Assembly: GCA_017935365.1 (NCBI GenBank) | Contig: JAGBHT010000011.1 | Location: 53,968 to 117,967, forward strand | Length of the DNA stretch: 64,000 nucleotides | Source: Ruminiclostridium sp. | GTDB taxonomy: Bacteria; Bacillota; Clostridia; Oscillospirales; Ruminococcaceae | Reading direction: 5' to 3' | Part shown: piece by piece, positions 18,994 to 27,740 of the stretch | Layout of the letters: every line of letters starts with the position of its first letter | Position numbering within the stretch: position 1 is the stretch's first letter | Notes under the pieces: model-generated | What the model saw: the letters and a program-made list of their open reading frames with translations, nothing else | Told to the model about the DNA's origin: nothing | Database searches by the model: none | Position numbers and translations under genes: made by a program

Positions 18994-21585
18994 ATGAATT
19001 ATTTCGATGAAAGCACAGAAAAAGTCCTGTCGGAGCTTGAAACGAGCGTAAACGGACTTACAAGCAGTGAAGCCGAAAGCAGGCTTTCCCGTTACGGTAA
19101 AAACGAGATAACGGAGCAGAAGAAAAAAGGCGTACTGAGAGTATTTGCAGAGCAGTTTGCCGACTTGCTTGTAATTATTCTTATCGTTTCGGCTCTCGTT
19201 TCCGTCTTTACGGGTAATGTTGAGAGCGCGATCGTCATTGTCTGTGTTATCACAATGAATGCCGTACTGGGAACCATACAGCATTTCAAAGCCGAAAAGT
19301 CGCTTGACGCGTTGAAATCAATGTCATCGCCTACTGCCAAGGTTATGAGGGATAACAATATCCATATTGTGAATGCGTCGGACATAACTGTCGGAGATAT
19401 TGTGCTTGTAGAGCAGGGAGATATAGTATCGGCGGACGGCAGACTTATTTCATGTGCGTCATTACAGGTGAACGAAAGCTCGCTTACGGGCGAAAGCAAC
19501 GGTATAGAAAAGTTTACCGGAACGCTTACGGGTGAAAGCATTCCGCTCGGCGACAGAAAGAATATGGTGTACACCGGCTCACTTGTCACGGCGGGCAGAG
19601 GAACGTTTGTGGTAACATCGGTAGGTATGAATACCGAACTCGGTAAGATCGCAGGACTGATAAACAAAGCCGAACGCAAGAAAACTCCGCTACAGCGCAG
19701 TCTTGATAAATTCTCAAAACAGCTTTCAATAGCTATCCCGGTGCTGTGCCTTATCGTTATGATCCTTTATATAGTAAGAGGTACACCGATACTCGATTCA
19801 CTCATGTTTGCGGTGGCTCTTGCGGTAGCGGCAATCCCTGAGGCGCTGAGCTCGATAGTTACGATAGCCCTTGCCATAGGCACAAGGAAAATGGCAGAGC
19901 AGAACGCTGTTATAAAGGATCTTAAAGCAGTCGAGGGACTGGGTTGCGTGTCGGTTATATGCAGTGATAAAACAGGAACGCTTACTCAGAATAAAATGAC
20001 CGTCAGAAGAGTATATCTCAGCGGCAAAGAGGAAACCGCTGAAAATATAACAGACGGACCTGACTGCGAACTTCTCAGAAAAGCAATGGCTTTATGCAAT
20101 GACGCTGTGTATACCGACAGAAATGTAATAGGCGACCCGACCGAAACCGCCTTGTCCGATTTTGTCGGAATGTCCGCATACGAGAAATTGCGCCTTGAAT
20201 ATCCAAGAGTATCGGAAATACCGTTTGACAGCGACAGAAAGCTTATGAGTACTTGTCATACGGTTGACGGCAGGCGGACAATGTTCACAAAAGGCGCAAC
20301 CGATAGTCTGTTGTCACGTCTTGTTTCGATCTGCGACAACGGTGTGATCCGTCCGATAACCGAAAGCGACAAAACGGATATCGTTATAGCAAACGAGCGC
20401 TTTTCGGGACTGGGAATGAGGGTGCTTGCCTTTGCATATAAAATCAGCGGAAATGAACAGTCTGACACTGAGGATAATTATATCTTCATAGGTCTTTCGG
20501 CAATGACCGACCCGCCACGTCCCGAAAGTAAAACTGCAGTAGCCAACTGTATAAGAGCGGGAATAAAGCCTGTTATGATAACGGGCGACCATAAAGTGAC
20601 CGCAAGCGCAATAGCGCGTGAGATCGGAATTATGAGTGATGGCGATATCAGCCTTGAGGGTACGGAACTTGATAAAATGTCCGATGAAGAGCTTGACGGA
20701 GTAATAGAAAAGGTTTCCGTCTATGCCCGTGTTTCTCCCGATAACAAGATAAGGATAGTCGAACACTGGCAGAATAAGGGCAGGATAGTTGCTATGACAG
20801 GCGACGGAGTAAATGACGCACCTGCGCTTAAAAAGGCTGATGTCGGCGTTGCCATGGGTATAACAGGTACTCAGGTTTCTAAAGACGCCGCTTCTATGAT
20901 ACTGACGGACGATAATTTTGCGACTATCATAAAATCCGTTGCCAACGGCAGAGCGATATATGCCAATATAAAAAACGCCGTGAAGTTTCTGCTTTCGGGA
21001 AATCTGGCGGCTATAATTGCCGTATTGTGTACGGCGATACCGGGACTGCCTGCGCCGTTCACGGCAGTTCAGCTGTTGTTTATCAATCTTCTTACCGATT
21101 CGCTCCCGGCAATCGCAATCAGTACCGAAAAAGCCGACAAATCGCTACTGTCGCAAAAACCGCGTAATATCGGCGAATCATTCCTTACAAAAGCAATGTC
21201 GCTCGGTATAGCGGCAGGCGGTGTGCTAATAGCACTTGCGGTTATGATGTCATATTTTATCGGTAGCACTGTATCTGCAGAGCTTGCCTGCGCTATGGCT
21301 TTCTCGACATTATGTATCGCAAGACTGTTCCACGGTTTCAACTGCCGCAGTGACAAATCGATTTTCAGGCTGGGGATTACAACTAACAAGTTCTCGTTGC
21401 TAGCTTTTGTTGCGGGAATGTTGTTCCTTGTTTCGGCATTATTCATTCCCGGTTTATCGGGTTTGTTCACAGCACAGATGATGAACATAGAATATTTCAG
21501 AATTTCGCTTGCGGTAGGTTTTGCTCCGACATTGCTGATACAGGCGGTAAGAATTATAAAAGAATTTTTCATCAAAAAGAAATAA
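18994..21585 (+). CDS. P-type cation-transporting ATPase (Ca2+/Mn2+ class)
   Basis: 863 residues from ATG 18994 (GAAAGGAAAGG upstream). An in-frame ATG at 18913 lies inside the terminator stem and is rejected. Motifs in order: actuator LTGES, membrane-helix-4 ion site AAIPEAL, phosphorylation motif CSDKTGTLTQNK with Asp325, nucleotide-binding KGA, and the hinge TGDGVNDAPALKKADVG. The layout is type IIA/IIB, as in bacterial Ca2+ exporters; PEAL replaces the commoner PEGL. Control by a manganese-type riboswitch suggests export of Mn2+, as reported for ATPases behind this RNA in other Firmicutes. Ion specificity is inferred. Confidence 0.92.
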   Translation: MNYFDESTEKVLSELETSVNGLTSSEAESRLSRYGKNEITEQKKKGVLRVFAEQFADLLVIILIVSALVSVFTGNVESAIVIVCVITMNAVLGTIQHFKAEKSLDALKSMSSPTAKVMRDNNIHIVNASDITVGDIVLVEQGDIVSADGRLISCASLQVNESSLTGESNGIEKFTGTLTGESIPLGDRKNMVYTGSLVTAGRGTFVVTSVGMNTELGKIAGLINKAERKKTPLQRSLDKFSKQLSIAIPVLCLIVMILYIVRGTPILDSLMFAVALAVAAIPEALSSIVTIALAIGTRKMAEQNAVIKDLKAVEGLGCVSVICSDKTGTLTQNKMTVRRVYLSGKEETAENITDGPDCELLRKAMALCNDAVYTDRNVIGDPTETALSDFVGMSAYEKLRLEYPRVSEIPFDSDRKLMSTCHTVDGRRTMFTKGATDSLLSRLVSICDNGVIRPITESDKTDIVIANERFSGLGMRVLAFAYKISGNEQSDTEDNYIFIGLSAMTDPPRPESKTAVANCIRAGIKPVMITGDHKVTASAIAREIGIMSDGDISLEGTELDKMSDEELDGVIEKVSVYARVSPDNKIRIVEHWQNKGRIVAMTGDGVNDAPALKKADVGVAMGITGTQVSKDAASMILTDDNFATIIKSVANGRAIYANIKNAVKFLLSGNLAAIIAVLCTAIPGLPAPFTAVQLLFINLLTDSLPAIAISTEKADKSLLSQKPRNIGESFLTKAMSLGIAAGGVLIALAVMMSYFIGSTVSAELACAMAFSTLCIARLFHGFNCRSDKSIFRLGITTNKFSLLAFVAGMLFLVSALFIPGLSGLFTAQMMNIEYFRISLAVGFAPTLLIQAVRIIKEFFIKKK

Positions 21586-21615
21586 GACAATCTCATTTTA
21601 AATGCAACAAATGGG

Positions 21616-21644
21616 TTTACTTTTATCACTTGATATGATAAAAT
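21616..21644 (+). promoter_or_regulatory. Possible promoter of the aldose epimerase gene
   Basis: TTTACT (21616-21621), 17-bp spacer, TAAAAT (21639-21644); a small GCGG/CCGC hairpin follows in the leader before ATG 21690. Confidence 0.45.
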
Positions 21645-21689
21645 AAAACTGCGGCAATACCGCAAAATCTTGTTTGGACGGTAAATAAT

Positions 21690-22724
21690 ATGAGCATTGA
21701 AAAGAAACTATGGGGCAGTCACGACGGAAAAGACTGCTACTTATTCACACTTGAAAACGGCAATATGAAAGCCGAGATCACAAATTACGCAGGTTCGCTT
21801 GTAAAGCTGATAGTGCCCGATAAGGACGGCAACAAGGGCGATGTACTCTTAGGCTACGACACGCTTGACGGATATGTTGCAGGCACAAGCAGTCAGGGCG
21901 CTTTAGTCGGCAGATATGCAAATCGTATCGGCGGCGCAAAGTTCACGCTTAACGGCAAGGAATATACTCTTGCAAAGAACGACAACGGGAATACGCTCCA
22001 CGGCGGTAATGTCGGCTTCAACAAGAAGGTATGGGATGTCAAGGACTACGGCGAGGACGGCGATCCTTATGTAGTATTCTCATATACAAGCGTTGATGGT
22101 GAAGAGGGCTTCCCCGGTACGCTGACGCTTGATGTAAAGTACACCCTGACTGCCGATTCAATAGAGATATGCTATAACGCAGTGAGCGACAAGGACACTG
22201 TAATGAACTTTACGAACCACTCATACTTCAACCTCAACGGCACTGACGCAGGTAATATCAAAGACCATTTTGCGCAGATATTTGCCGACAAATACACACC
22301 TGTAAGCCCTGTGCTTATCCCGACAGGCGAGATAGCAAGCGTAAAGGGTACGCCGTTTGACTTCACTTCCCCCAAGCGAATAGGCGAGGATATTGACAGC
22401 GGCAAGCTCCCGGGCGGATATGATCACAACTATGTTTTAGGTGAAACCAAGGAAATGAGAAAAGCCGCAGAGGTATACTCCGACAAGACCGGCAGAGTGA
22501 TGACGACCTACACGGATATGCCCGCTATCCAGTTCTATATAAGCGGAGGTCTGGGCGGTGAAACAGGCAAGGGCGGCAAGGAAATGTTCAAGAATCAGGG
22601 ATTCTGCCTCGAAAGCCAGTTCTGCCCCGATTCACCCAACAAGCCTCAGTTCAAGCCAACCTGCGTATATAAAGCAGGAGAGCAGTACAACTTTACTACC
22701 GTTTATAAGTTCTCGGTAAAGTAA
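21690..22724 (+). CDS. galM: Aldose 1-epimerase (mutarotase)
   Basis: 344 residues, family length. The GalM motifs GRYANRIGGA, TLHGGNVGF, the catalytic His of NFTNHSYFNL and the catalytic Glu in CLESQFCPDSPN are all present. It interconverts the alpha and beta anomers of galactose and glucose. No gal or transport genes are adjacent, so its pathway role cannot be read from context; the organism's sugar regulators lie 4 kb downstream. ATG 21690 follows a weak ribosome-binding region. A strong terminator follows. Confidence 0.94.
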   Translation: MSIEKKLWGSHDGKDCYLFTLENGNMKAEITNYAGSLVKLIVPDKDGNKGDVLLGYDTLDGYVAGTSSQGALVGRYANRIGGAKFTLNGKEYTLAKNDNGNTLHGGNVGFNKKVWDVKDYGEDGDPYVVFSYTSVDGEEGFPGTLTLDVKYTLTADSIEICYNAVSDKDTVMNFTNHSYFNLNGTDAGNIKDHFAQIFADKYTPVSPVLIPTGEIASVKGTPFDFTSPKRIGEDIDSGKLPGGYDHNYVLGETKEMRKAAEVYSDKTGRVMTTYTDMPAIQFYISGGLGGETGKGGKEMFKNQGFCLESQFCPDSPNKPQFKPTCVYKAGEQYNFTTVYKFSVK

Positions 22725-22735
22725 GAAATATAAGT

Positions 22736-22768
22736 AAACCGCCGTATAGGAAAAGTACGGCGGTTTTT
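22736..22768 (+). terminator. galM terminator
   Basis: AAACCGCCGTA (22736-22746) pairs with TACGGCGGTTT (22756-22766), then TT. Confidence 0.9.
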
Positions 22769-22895
22769 GTATGCAAAAAAAAGTGCGGATGACTAAATCT
22801 GTCTGTCGGCACAAAAATTTTCATCGTTATTGAATTTAGTCAGCTTTTGTGTTATCATCAGGACAGAGATACAGAACAAAAGCGAGGACACGGCA

Positions 22896-23415
22896 ATGTA
22901 TATAAGAAAGGCAAACAAAAGTGACCTTGACGGTATAGAGAAAATATACGATGATATCCATACCGCAGAGGAGAGTGGAGAGCAGACTATAGGTTGGATA
23001 AGAGATGTTTATCCCGTTCGTGCGACTGCCGAGGCAGCATTACAGCGTGACGACCTTTTTGTGCTTGAGAACGGCGGAGAACTGCTCGGCACAGCGATAA
23101 TCAACAAGATACAGGTGGATGTGTACAAGGACGGCAAGTGGGAATATGAAGCGGCTGACGATGAAGTATGGTACTGTACACGCTTGTAATATTGCCTTTT
23201 GCAAAGGGCAAAGGCTGCGGCAAAGCGTTTGTAAAGTTCTATGAGGATTACGCATACAGCACGGCTGTCACGAGCTGAGAATAGATACAAACGAGAGAAA
23301 CTCAGCGGCAAGAGCTATGTACAAAAAGCTCGGATATAAGGAGATCAGTATTGTGCCGACCGTGTTCAACGGAATACCCGATGTTATGCTTGTTATAATG
23401 GAGAAGAGAGTATAA
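22896..23415 (+). pseudogene. GNAT acetyltransferase broken by two 1-nt deletions
   Basis: The first frame runs from ATG 22896 and stops at 23189. The following DNA keeps coding in another frame (VLYTLVILPFAKGKGCGKAF, the acetyl-CoA loop) to about 23262, then shifts again to give HELRIDTNERNSAARAMYKK and stops at TAA 23415. Inserting one base near 23168 (gta-atg) and one G near 23263 restores a single frame of 173 residues with the normal GNAT layout, including the C-terminal NERN..A..MYKKLGY motif. The total length of 520 bp is two short of a multiple of three. It is either a recent pseudogene or two sequencing errors. Confidence 0.85.
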
Positions 23416-23423
23416 AAATAAAG

Positions 23424-23457
23424 AAATACCGCAATCTTATCTAAGACTGCGGTATTT
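23424..23457. terminator. Bidirectional terminator, GNAT remnant / CBS protein
   Basis: AAATACCGCA (23424-23433) with TGCGGTATTT (23448-23457), plus an inner TCTTA/TAAGA pairing across one mismatch. Confidence 0.85.
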
Positions 23458-23461
23458 GTTA

Positions 23462-24409
23462 TTATTGTCCGAAATGTGTTGTTTCCTTAGGTTCAAGAGC
23501 AAGCTCTTCTTCTTTACACGGTCTGACGATCAGCTTTGAGATACAGTTGTCGTGAACCTCTATTACCTTGAAGATAATATCCTTATAGCGTACTTTCGGG
23601 TGCTCGCCCTCTTCCTCCGGGATATATCCGAGCAGGTCTGTAACAAATCCTGCTATGGTGTCATATTCGTGGTCATCTTCAAGCTCATAGCCGAACAGCT
23701 CAAGCACGTCCTCAGGATCGGCTTCACCGCTGACTTCATACGCGCCGTTTGAGCGTGGGATTATCATATCCTTTTCTTCGTCGTATTCGTCCTCAATGTT
23801 ACCCATTATCGACTCAATTATATCTTCAAGCGTGATGATACCTGCCGTGCCGCCGTATTCGTCAATTACAATGCCCATACCGGACTTTAGATTGGTAAGG
23901 AACTTGAACACATCCGAGCAACTGCAGGATTCGGGGACATATACCGCCTCGCGCAGAAAGTCCTCGATTTTCAGCTTGTCTTTATTGTCGTTTCCAACAA
24001 GGCAGAGCAGATCCTTTACTATGATTATTCCGACTATAGCGTCGATGTTTTCTTTATATACAGGTATTCTTGAAAAGCCTTTTTCAAGCGCAATATAGAC
24101 TATATCGTCAAGAGATGAATTAATATCCACTCCGACTATGTTCTTCCTGTGCGTCATAACGTCTGAAGCTACCAGGTCGCCGAACTCAAACACGTTGTTT
24201 ATCAGCTGTGCCGATTCGTCTTCAAGGTTGCCGTATTCATTACCTGCGTCAACCATAGACATAATGTTGTCCTGCGTGGTTTCTTCCTTGTCGTAGTAGC
24301 TGTCGCCGAGCGCTTTTGATAAAAGCTTATCAAGACCTTTGTTCAGTAAAATCAGCGGAGCAAGCAGTATCTTTACCGCTTGCCCGGGTTTTCGGGAGTC
24401 TGCGTCCAT
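23462..24409 (-). CDS. CorC/HlyC-type CBS-domain protein
   Basis: 315 residues from ATG 24409; a TTG five codons upstream is possible, but the AAAGGA site lies between the two, so the ATG is favoured. A short N-terminal part (residues 1-60) has no DUF21 membrane domain. Two CBS domains follow (VASDVMTHRKNIVGVDIN to about residue 200, around DEYGGTAGIITLEDIIE), then a C-terminal CorC_HlyC transporter-associated domain. Annotated relatives are called hemolysins or magnesium/cobalt efflux factors, but no haemolytic role is implied. Lacking DUF21, it may be a cytosolic regulator. Confidence 0.85.
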   Translation of the reverse strand: MDADSRKPGQAVKILLAPLILLNKGLDKLLSKALGDSYYDKEETTQDNIMSMVDAGNEYGNLEDESAQLINNVFEFGDLVASDVMTHRKNIVGVDINSSLDDIVYIALEKGFSRIPVYKENIDAIVGIIIVKDLLCLVGNDNKDKLKIEDFLREAVYVPESCSCSDVFKFLTNLKSGMGIVIDEYGGTAGIITLEDIIESIMGNIEDEYDEEKDMIIPRSNGAYEVSGEADPEDVLELFGYELEDDHEYDTIAGFVTDLLGYIPEEEGEHPKVRYKDIIFKVIEVHDNCISKLIVRPCKEEELALEPKETTHFGQ

Positions 24410-24504
24410 TGTGTTTCCTTTCAAATATCAAAATATAATTTTTCGGCAGAACTTCGCGCTCTGCCGATATGTCATATATATCTTACCATATTTTATGCTG
24501 TAAA

Positions 24505-25278
24505 TCAAGACTTTATATCAAGTCCGAAGAAACGTACTGCATTTTCGTTGCACATTTTAATAGCGTCCTCGGTCGATATACCCTTTATTTCAGCCAGCTT
24601 TTCGGCGGTCTTGTGCGTCATTGAACTGTCACAGCGGCTTCCTCTGAACGGCACGGGCGCCATATATGGGCTGTCTGTTTCAAGCATAAGCCTGTCATTC
24701 GGGATGATTTCACATGAATGTACAGCCTTTTTCGCATTCTTGAATGTCAGCACACCTGTAAAGCTGATATATGCGCCGAGCTTTAAAAGCTCCTTTGCGG
24801 TTTCGGGACTGCCCGAGTAGCAATGTACAACAAATTTATCCGGGGTAGTACGGCGCAGAATTTTTATCGTGTCTTCCGTTGCGTCACGGCAGTGGATAAC
24901 GACCGGGAGCGAAAGCTCGTTTGCAAGCTTTATCTGATTTTCAAATATCTCCTGCTGTTTTTCTGCGTCATAGCCCTCATAATGATAGTCAAGCCCGATC
25001 TCACCGATCGCAACCGCCTTTTTATTCTTTACAAGTTCTCTCAGTATATCGATATAGTTATCGGGTGTGTCGGCTATATTTTCGGGGTGTATCCCCACTG
25101 CGCAGAATACGTTTTCGTAACGCTCTGTAAGTTTCAGCGAAAATTCACAGGTGGGAATATCCACGCTCATATTTATTATCGCCAGCACATTGTCCGACAG
25201 TATGCGGTCAAGGACTTCATATCTGTCCTCGTCAAACCAGCTGTCGTCATAGTGCGCATGAGTATCTATTATCTTCAT
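24505..25278 (-). CDS. tatD: TatD-family metal-dependent hydrolase
   Basis: 257 residues from ATG 25278; a GTG directly before it (25281) is an equal alternative start. The metal-binding DTHAHYDD is at the N-terminus, GEIGLDYHY and PVVIHCRDA follow, and LLETDSPYMAPVPFRG ends the set. TatD enzymes are 3'-5' deoxyribonucleases acting in DNA repair; D-aminoacyl-tRNA deacylase activity has been shown for some. The gene overlaps the stop of the LacI regulator upstream (read leftwards), so the two are co-translated, an odd pairing. Confidence 0.93.
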   Translation of the reverse strand: MKIIDTHAHYDDSWFDEDRYEVLDRILSDNVLAIINMSVDIPTCEFSLKLTERYENVFCAVGIHPENIADTPDNYIDILRELVKNKKAVAIGEIGLDYHYEGYDAEKQQEIFENQIKLANELSLPVVIHCRDATEDTIKILRRTTPDKFVVHCYSGSPETAKELLKLGAYISFTGVLTFKNAKKAVHSCEIIPNDRLMLETDSPYMAPVPFRGSRCDSSMTHKTAEKLAEIKGISTEDAIKMCNENAVRFFGLDIKS

Positions 25279-26291
25279 CACTTTAATATCTTTACGCTGT
25301 CACGGATAATGAGCTTGCCTGTTACAAGCGTTCTTCCGCGCGAGTAGTTCTTATCCCTTATCTTCTTGATTATCGTTTCAACCGCTTCATAAGACATTCT
25401 CTTGCTGTCAACGTCAATAGTTGTTATACGCGGATTTGAGATAGTGGAGTAGATGTGGTTATCGTAGCCGACTATCGAAATATCGTCGGGCACTACATAT
25501 CCCTCGCTTCTCAGCTGATTTAACAGGCAGTATGCCGCCTCGTCGCAGTTGCAGACAAAAGCGGTAGGCTTCTGTGCAGGCAGGTCAAAATGCGGGTAGC
25601 TTGTGCCCTCGGGACCTCTGTCGTCAATTACCCATTCGCTGCGGAGCGGTATTCCTTTTTCAAGCAGGGCCTTGTAATATCCGAGGTATCTGTCCTGTAT
25701 ACTTGAAGTAGATGTAATAGTTCCGAGGAAGCCTATGTTGCGGTGGCCTGCGTTTATAAGATAGTTTGTCAGCATATACGAGCCGAAGAAGCTGTCCGAA
25801 AGGATAGTATCTGTGCGGTTGTCACTGCTGTAGAAGTCGAGGAATACAACCGGTATATCAAGGTCGAGAAGTTCGCTTACATATTCATCGTCAAACTGTC
25901 CGAGTACGATAACGCCGTCAACCTTTTTGTCTGCCACCGAGTTCGGCATCGAGCGGTTAGCCTGATCGCTTTCCGAAATAACGTCAAGTATGCCGTAGTA
26001 GTTCTGCTTCTGTAAAAGCTCTACTATATGACGGTACATTACCCAGTAGAATGCACTTGCGTCATTGATAAAGTGCTTTGCGACTACAATACTTATGTTG
26101 AACGTAAAACCCTCTTTTGACGATTTGGAAGTATAGCTGAAACGGTAACCCATTTCGTTAGCTTTCTGCTTTATCTTCTCCCGGAGCTCTTCGCTTACGC
26201 CGTCCTTGTCACCGAGTGCCTTTGACACTGTAACGGTGCTTATATCCATAGTCTTTGCTATGTCGCTCATTGTAACTGATTTCTTTTTCAT
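25278..26291 (-). CDS. LacI/GalR-family transcriptional regulator (minus)
   Basis: 337 residues. The N-terminal helix-turn-helix (TMSDIAKTMDISTVTVSKAL) and hinge are followed by a periplasmic-binding-protein-like effector domain ending near residue 337. LacI-family members sense a sugar or sugar phosphate and usually repress catabolic genes. The start ATG 26291 faces a 394-bp divergent region shared with the second LacI gene at 26686. No sugar genes adjoin it; its only operon partner is tatD. The ligand cannot be predicted. Confidence 0.92.
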   Translation of the reverse strand: MKKKSVTMSDIAKTMDISTVTVSKALGDKDGVSEELREKIKQKANEMGYRFSYTSKSSKEGFTFNISIVVAKHFINDASAFYWVMYRHIVELLQKQNYYGILDVISESDQANRSMPNSVADKKVDGVIVLGQFDDEYVSELLDLDIPVVFLDFYSSDNRTDTILSDSFFGSYMLTNYLINAGHRNIGFLGTITSTSSIQDRYLGYYKALLEKGIPLRSEWVIDDRGPEGTSYPHFDLPAQKPTAFVCNCDEAAYCLLNQLRSEGYVVPDDISIVGYDNHIYSTISNPRITTIDVDSKRMSYEAVETIIKKIRDKNYSRGRTLVTGKLIIRDSVKILK

Positions 26292-26685
26292 ATTGAATAA
26301 CCTCTGTAAAATGTCAGTTTAGCTAATAACTTTATATGTATCCTTGTATAATAGTGTAACCTAAAACCGATGATTTGTAAAGTAACTTTTTGCACAAAAA
26401 ACAGGTTTTTCTTTACGTTTACTTTATAATTTTAGCTAAAGTTATAATTGTAACCTACTGTTTTCATTCATTTAAGCAGATTTTGATTAAATTAATATGA
26501 ATTTTTAAGGAAATGTTCAACTGTTTGTATGTAGCAGGGTAGCGGATTTTTGAAGTAAAATTCGAGCGTTTGTAAAAAATGATAAAATTACACAAGGATT
26601 TTTGGCTAAATGTTACATTGAAAACGGTTTCACAATACTGTATAATTGTAATATGAGTATGATTTTATAAGGGAGAGACCTATAA
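26292..26685. promoter_or_regulatory. Divergent intergenic region between two LacI genes
   Basis: 394 bp without a gene, A/T-rich. It holds the perfect palindrome TTTAGCTAAA (26431-26440), a second TTAGCTAA core near 26319-26326, both followed by similar GTTAC-containing stretches, and the operator and promoter of the plus-strand LacI gene at its right end. I could not fix a promoter for the minus-strand gene with confidence. The repeated TTAGCTAA cores are candidate operators for the minus-strand regulator. Confidence 0.6.
26618..26646 (+). promoter_or_regulatory. Promoter with overlapping LacI/CcpA-type operator
   Basis: TTGAAA (26618-26623), 17-bp spacer, TATAAT (26641-26646). The operator TGAAAACGGTTTCA (26619-26632) is a near-palindrome with central CG that fits the LacI/CcpA cre-type consensus and covers the -35, so binding should block transcription. 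Autoregulation by the gene product is likely. Confidence 0.8.
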
Positions 26686-27681
26686 ATGAGCGTTACGATC
26701 AAGGATGTTGCTAAGGCGGCTAATGTTTCCGTTGCAACAGTTTCAAGAGTTCTCAATAAAAAATCCAATGTTTCGGAAGAGGCAATACAGGCTGTAAACA
26801 GCGCAGTTCAGGCTCTGGGCTACAGTCCAAGTTTTCTTGGCAGAGATCTTAGAAAGAGCGAAACCAGAAGAATACTTGCTATTATTGCATCGACAGAGCA
26901 GAGCTTCTATTCGGATGTTATAAGAGGTATGGAAGTAGCGGCTTTCTCACAGGGTTATGACGTGCTGATAGCTACAACGCACGACGATCCCAACCACGAA
27001 ATGCACCTGCTCGGTATGCTGTTCTCAAGAGCGGTAGACGGCGCAGTATTGCTCGGACCAAAGCTTGACGCGGCAACTATCAATGCACTGGGCGAAAAGC
27101 ATAATATTGCTATGTGTCTTGAGCGTCTTGACAACTGTAATGTTCTTACCGTTACAATTGATAACGTCAAGGCAGGCCGTGACGCGGTAAACTATCTTAT
27201 CCGCAAGGGTCACAAGAAGATAGGTCTTATCACGACTTTACAGAGAAGCCAGTCGAGCATTGACCGTGAGATAGGCTACAAGCTTGCGCTCAAGGATAAC
27301 GGCATTCCCTATAACGAAGATTACGTTTATTTCGGCGGATATGAAACAGAGCAGGGTATGAGAGGTTGCGAATACCTTATGAATCTGCCCAGCCCCCCGA
27401 CCGCTATATTCTCGATTTCGGATATAATCGCGATCGGTGCTATGAACTATGCACTTTCAAAGGGCTACAGAATAGGTAAGGATCTTATCTTTATGGGATT
27501 TGACAATATCCAGTACTCGCATATGTTCGTACCGCATTTATCGACTGTTGAACAGCCGTGTTATGCACAGGGCAAACTTGTAATCGAAAAGCTTATCGAG
27601 AATATGAAGGCTACAACACCCGACCATAATCTTTATACTTTACCGCACAGCCTGGTACTCAGAGAATCGACAGGCGACTGA
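26686..27681 (+). CDS. LacI/GalR-family transcriptional regulator (plus)
   Basis: 331 residues. HTH region TIKDVAKAANVSVATVSRVL (residues 3-22), hinge with the YSPSFLGRDLR stretch, then the effector domain with FGRD-like ends (GMRGCEYLM, FMGFDNIQYSHMFVPHLSTV). Length and sequence resemble CcpA and RbsR-like members. GGGAGAG lies just ahead of ATG 26686. It is a single-gene unit controlled by a cre-like operator across its -35. A global catabolite regulator role is possible but not shown. Confidence 0.92.
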   Translation: MSVTIKDVAKAANVSVATVSRVLNKKSNVSEEAIQAVNSAVQALGYSPSFLGRDLRKSETRRILAIIASTEQSFYSDVIRGMEVAAFSQGYDVLIATTHDDPNHEMHLLGMLFSRAVDGAVLLGPKLDAATINALGEKHNIAMCLERLDNCNVLTVTIDNVKAGRDAVNYLIRKGHKKIGLITTLQRSQSSIDREIGYKLALKDNGIPYNEDYVYFGGYETEQGMRGCEYLMNLPSPPTAIFSISDIIAIGAMNYALSKGYRIGKDLIFMGFDNIQYSHMFVPHLSTVEQPCYAQGKLVIEKLIENMKATTPDHNLYTLPHSLVLRESTGD

Positions 27682-27703
27682 TAAATCATATTTGAATAAA
27701 CTT

Positions 27704-27733
27704 AAGCCCCCCGCTTGTGATCAGCGGGGGCTT
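27704..27733. terminator. Terminator hairpin between LacI gene and histidine kinase
   Basis: AAGCCCCCCGCT and AGCGGGGGCTT pair with one bulged C; the flanking T-runs are poor, but the stem is very strong and serves the converging genes. Confidence 0.65.
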
Positions 27734-27740
27734 GCTGTAT

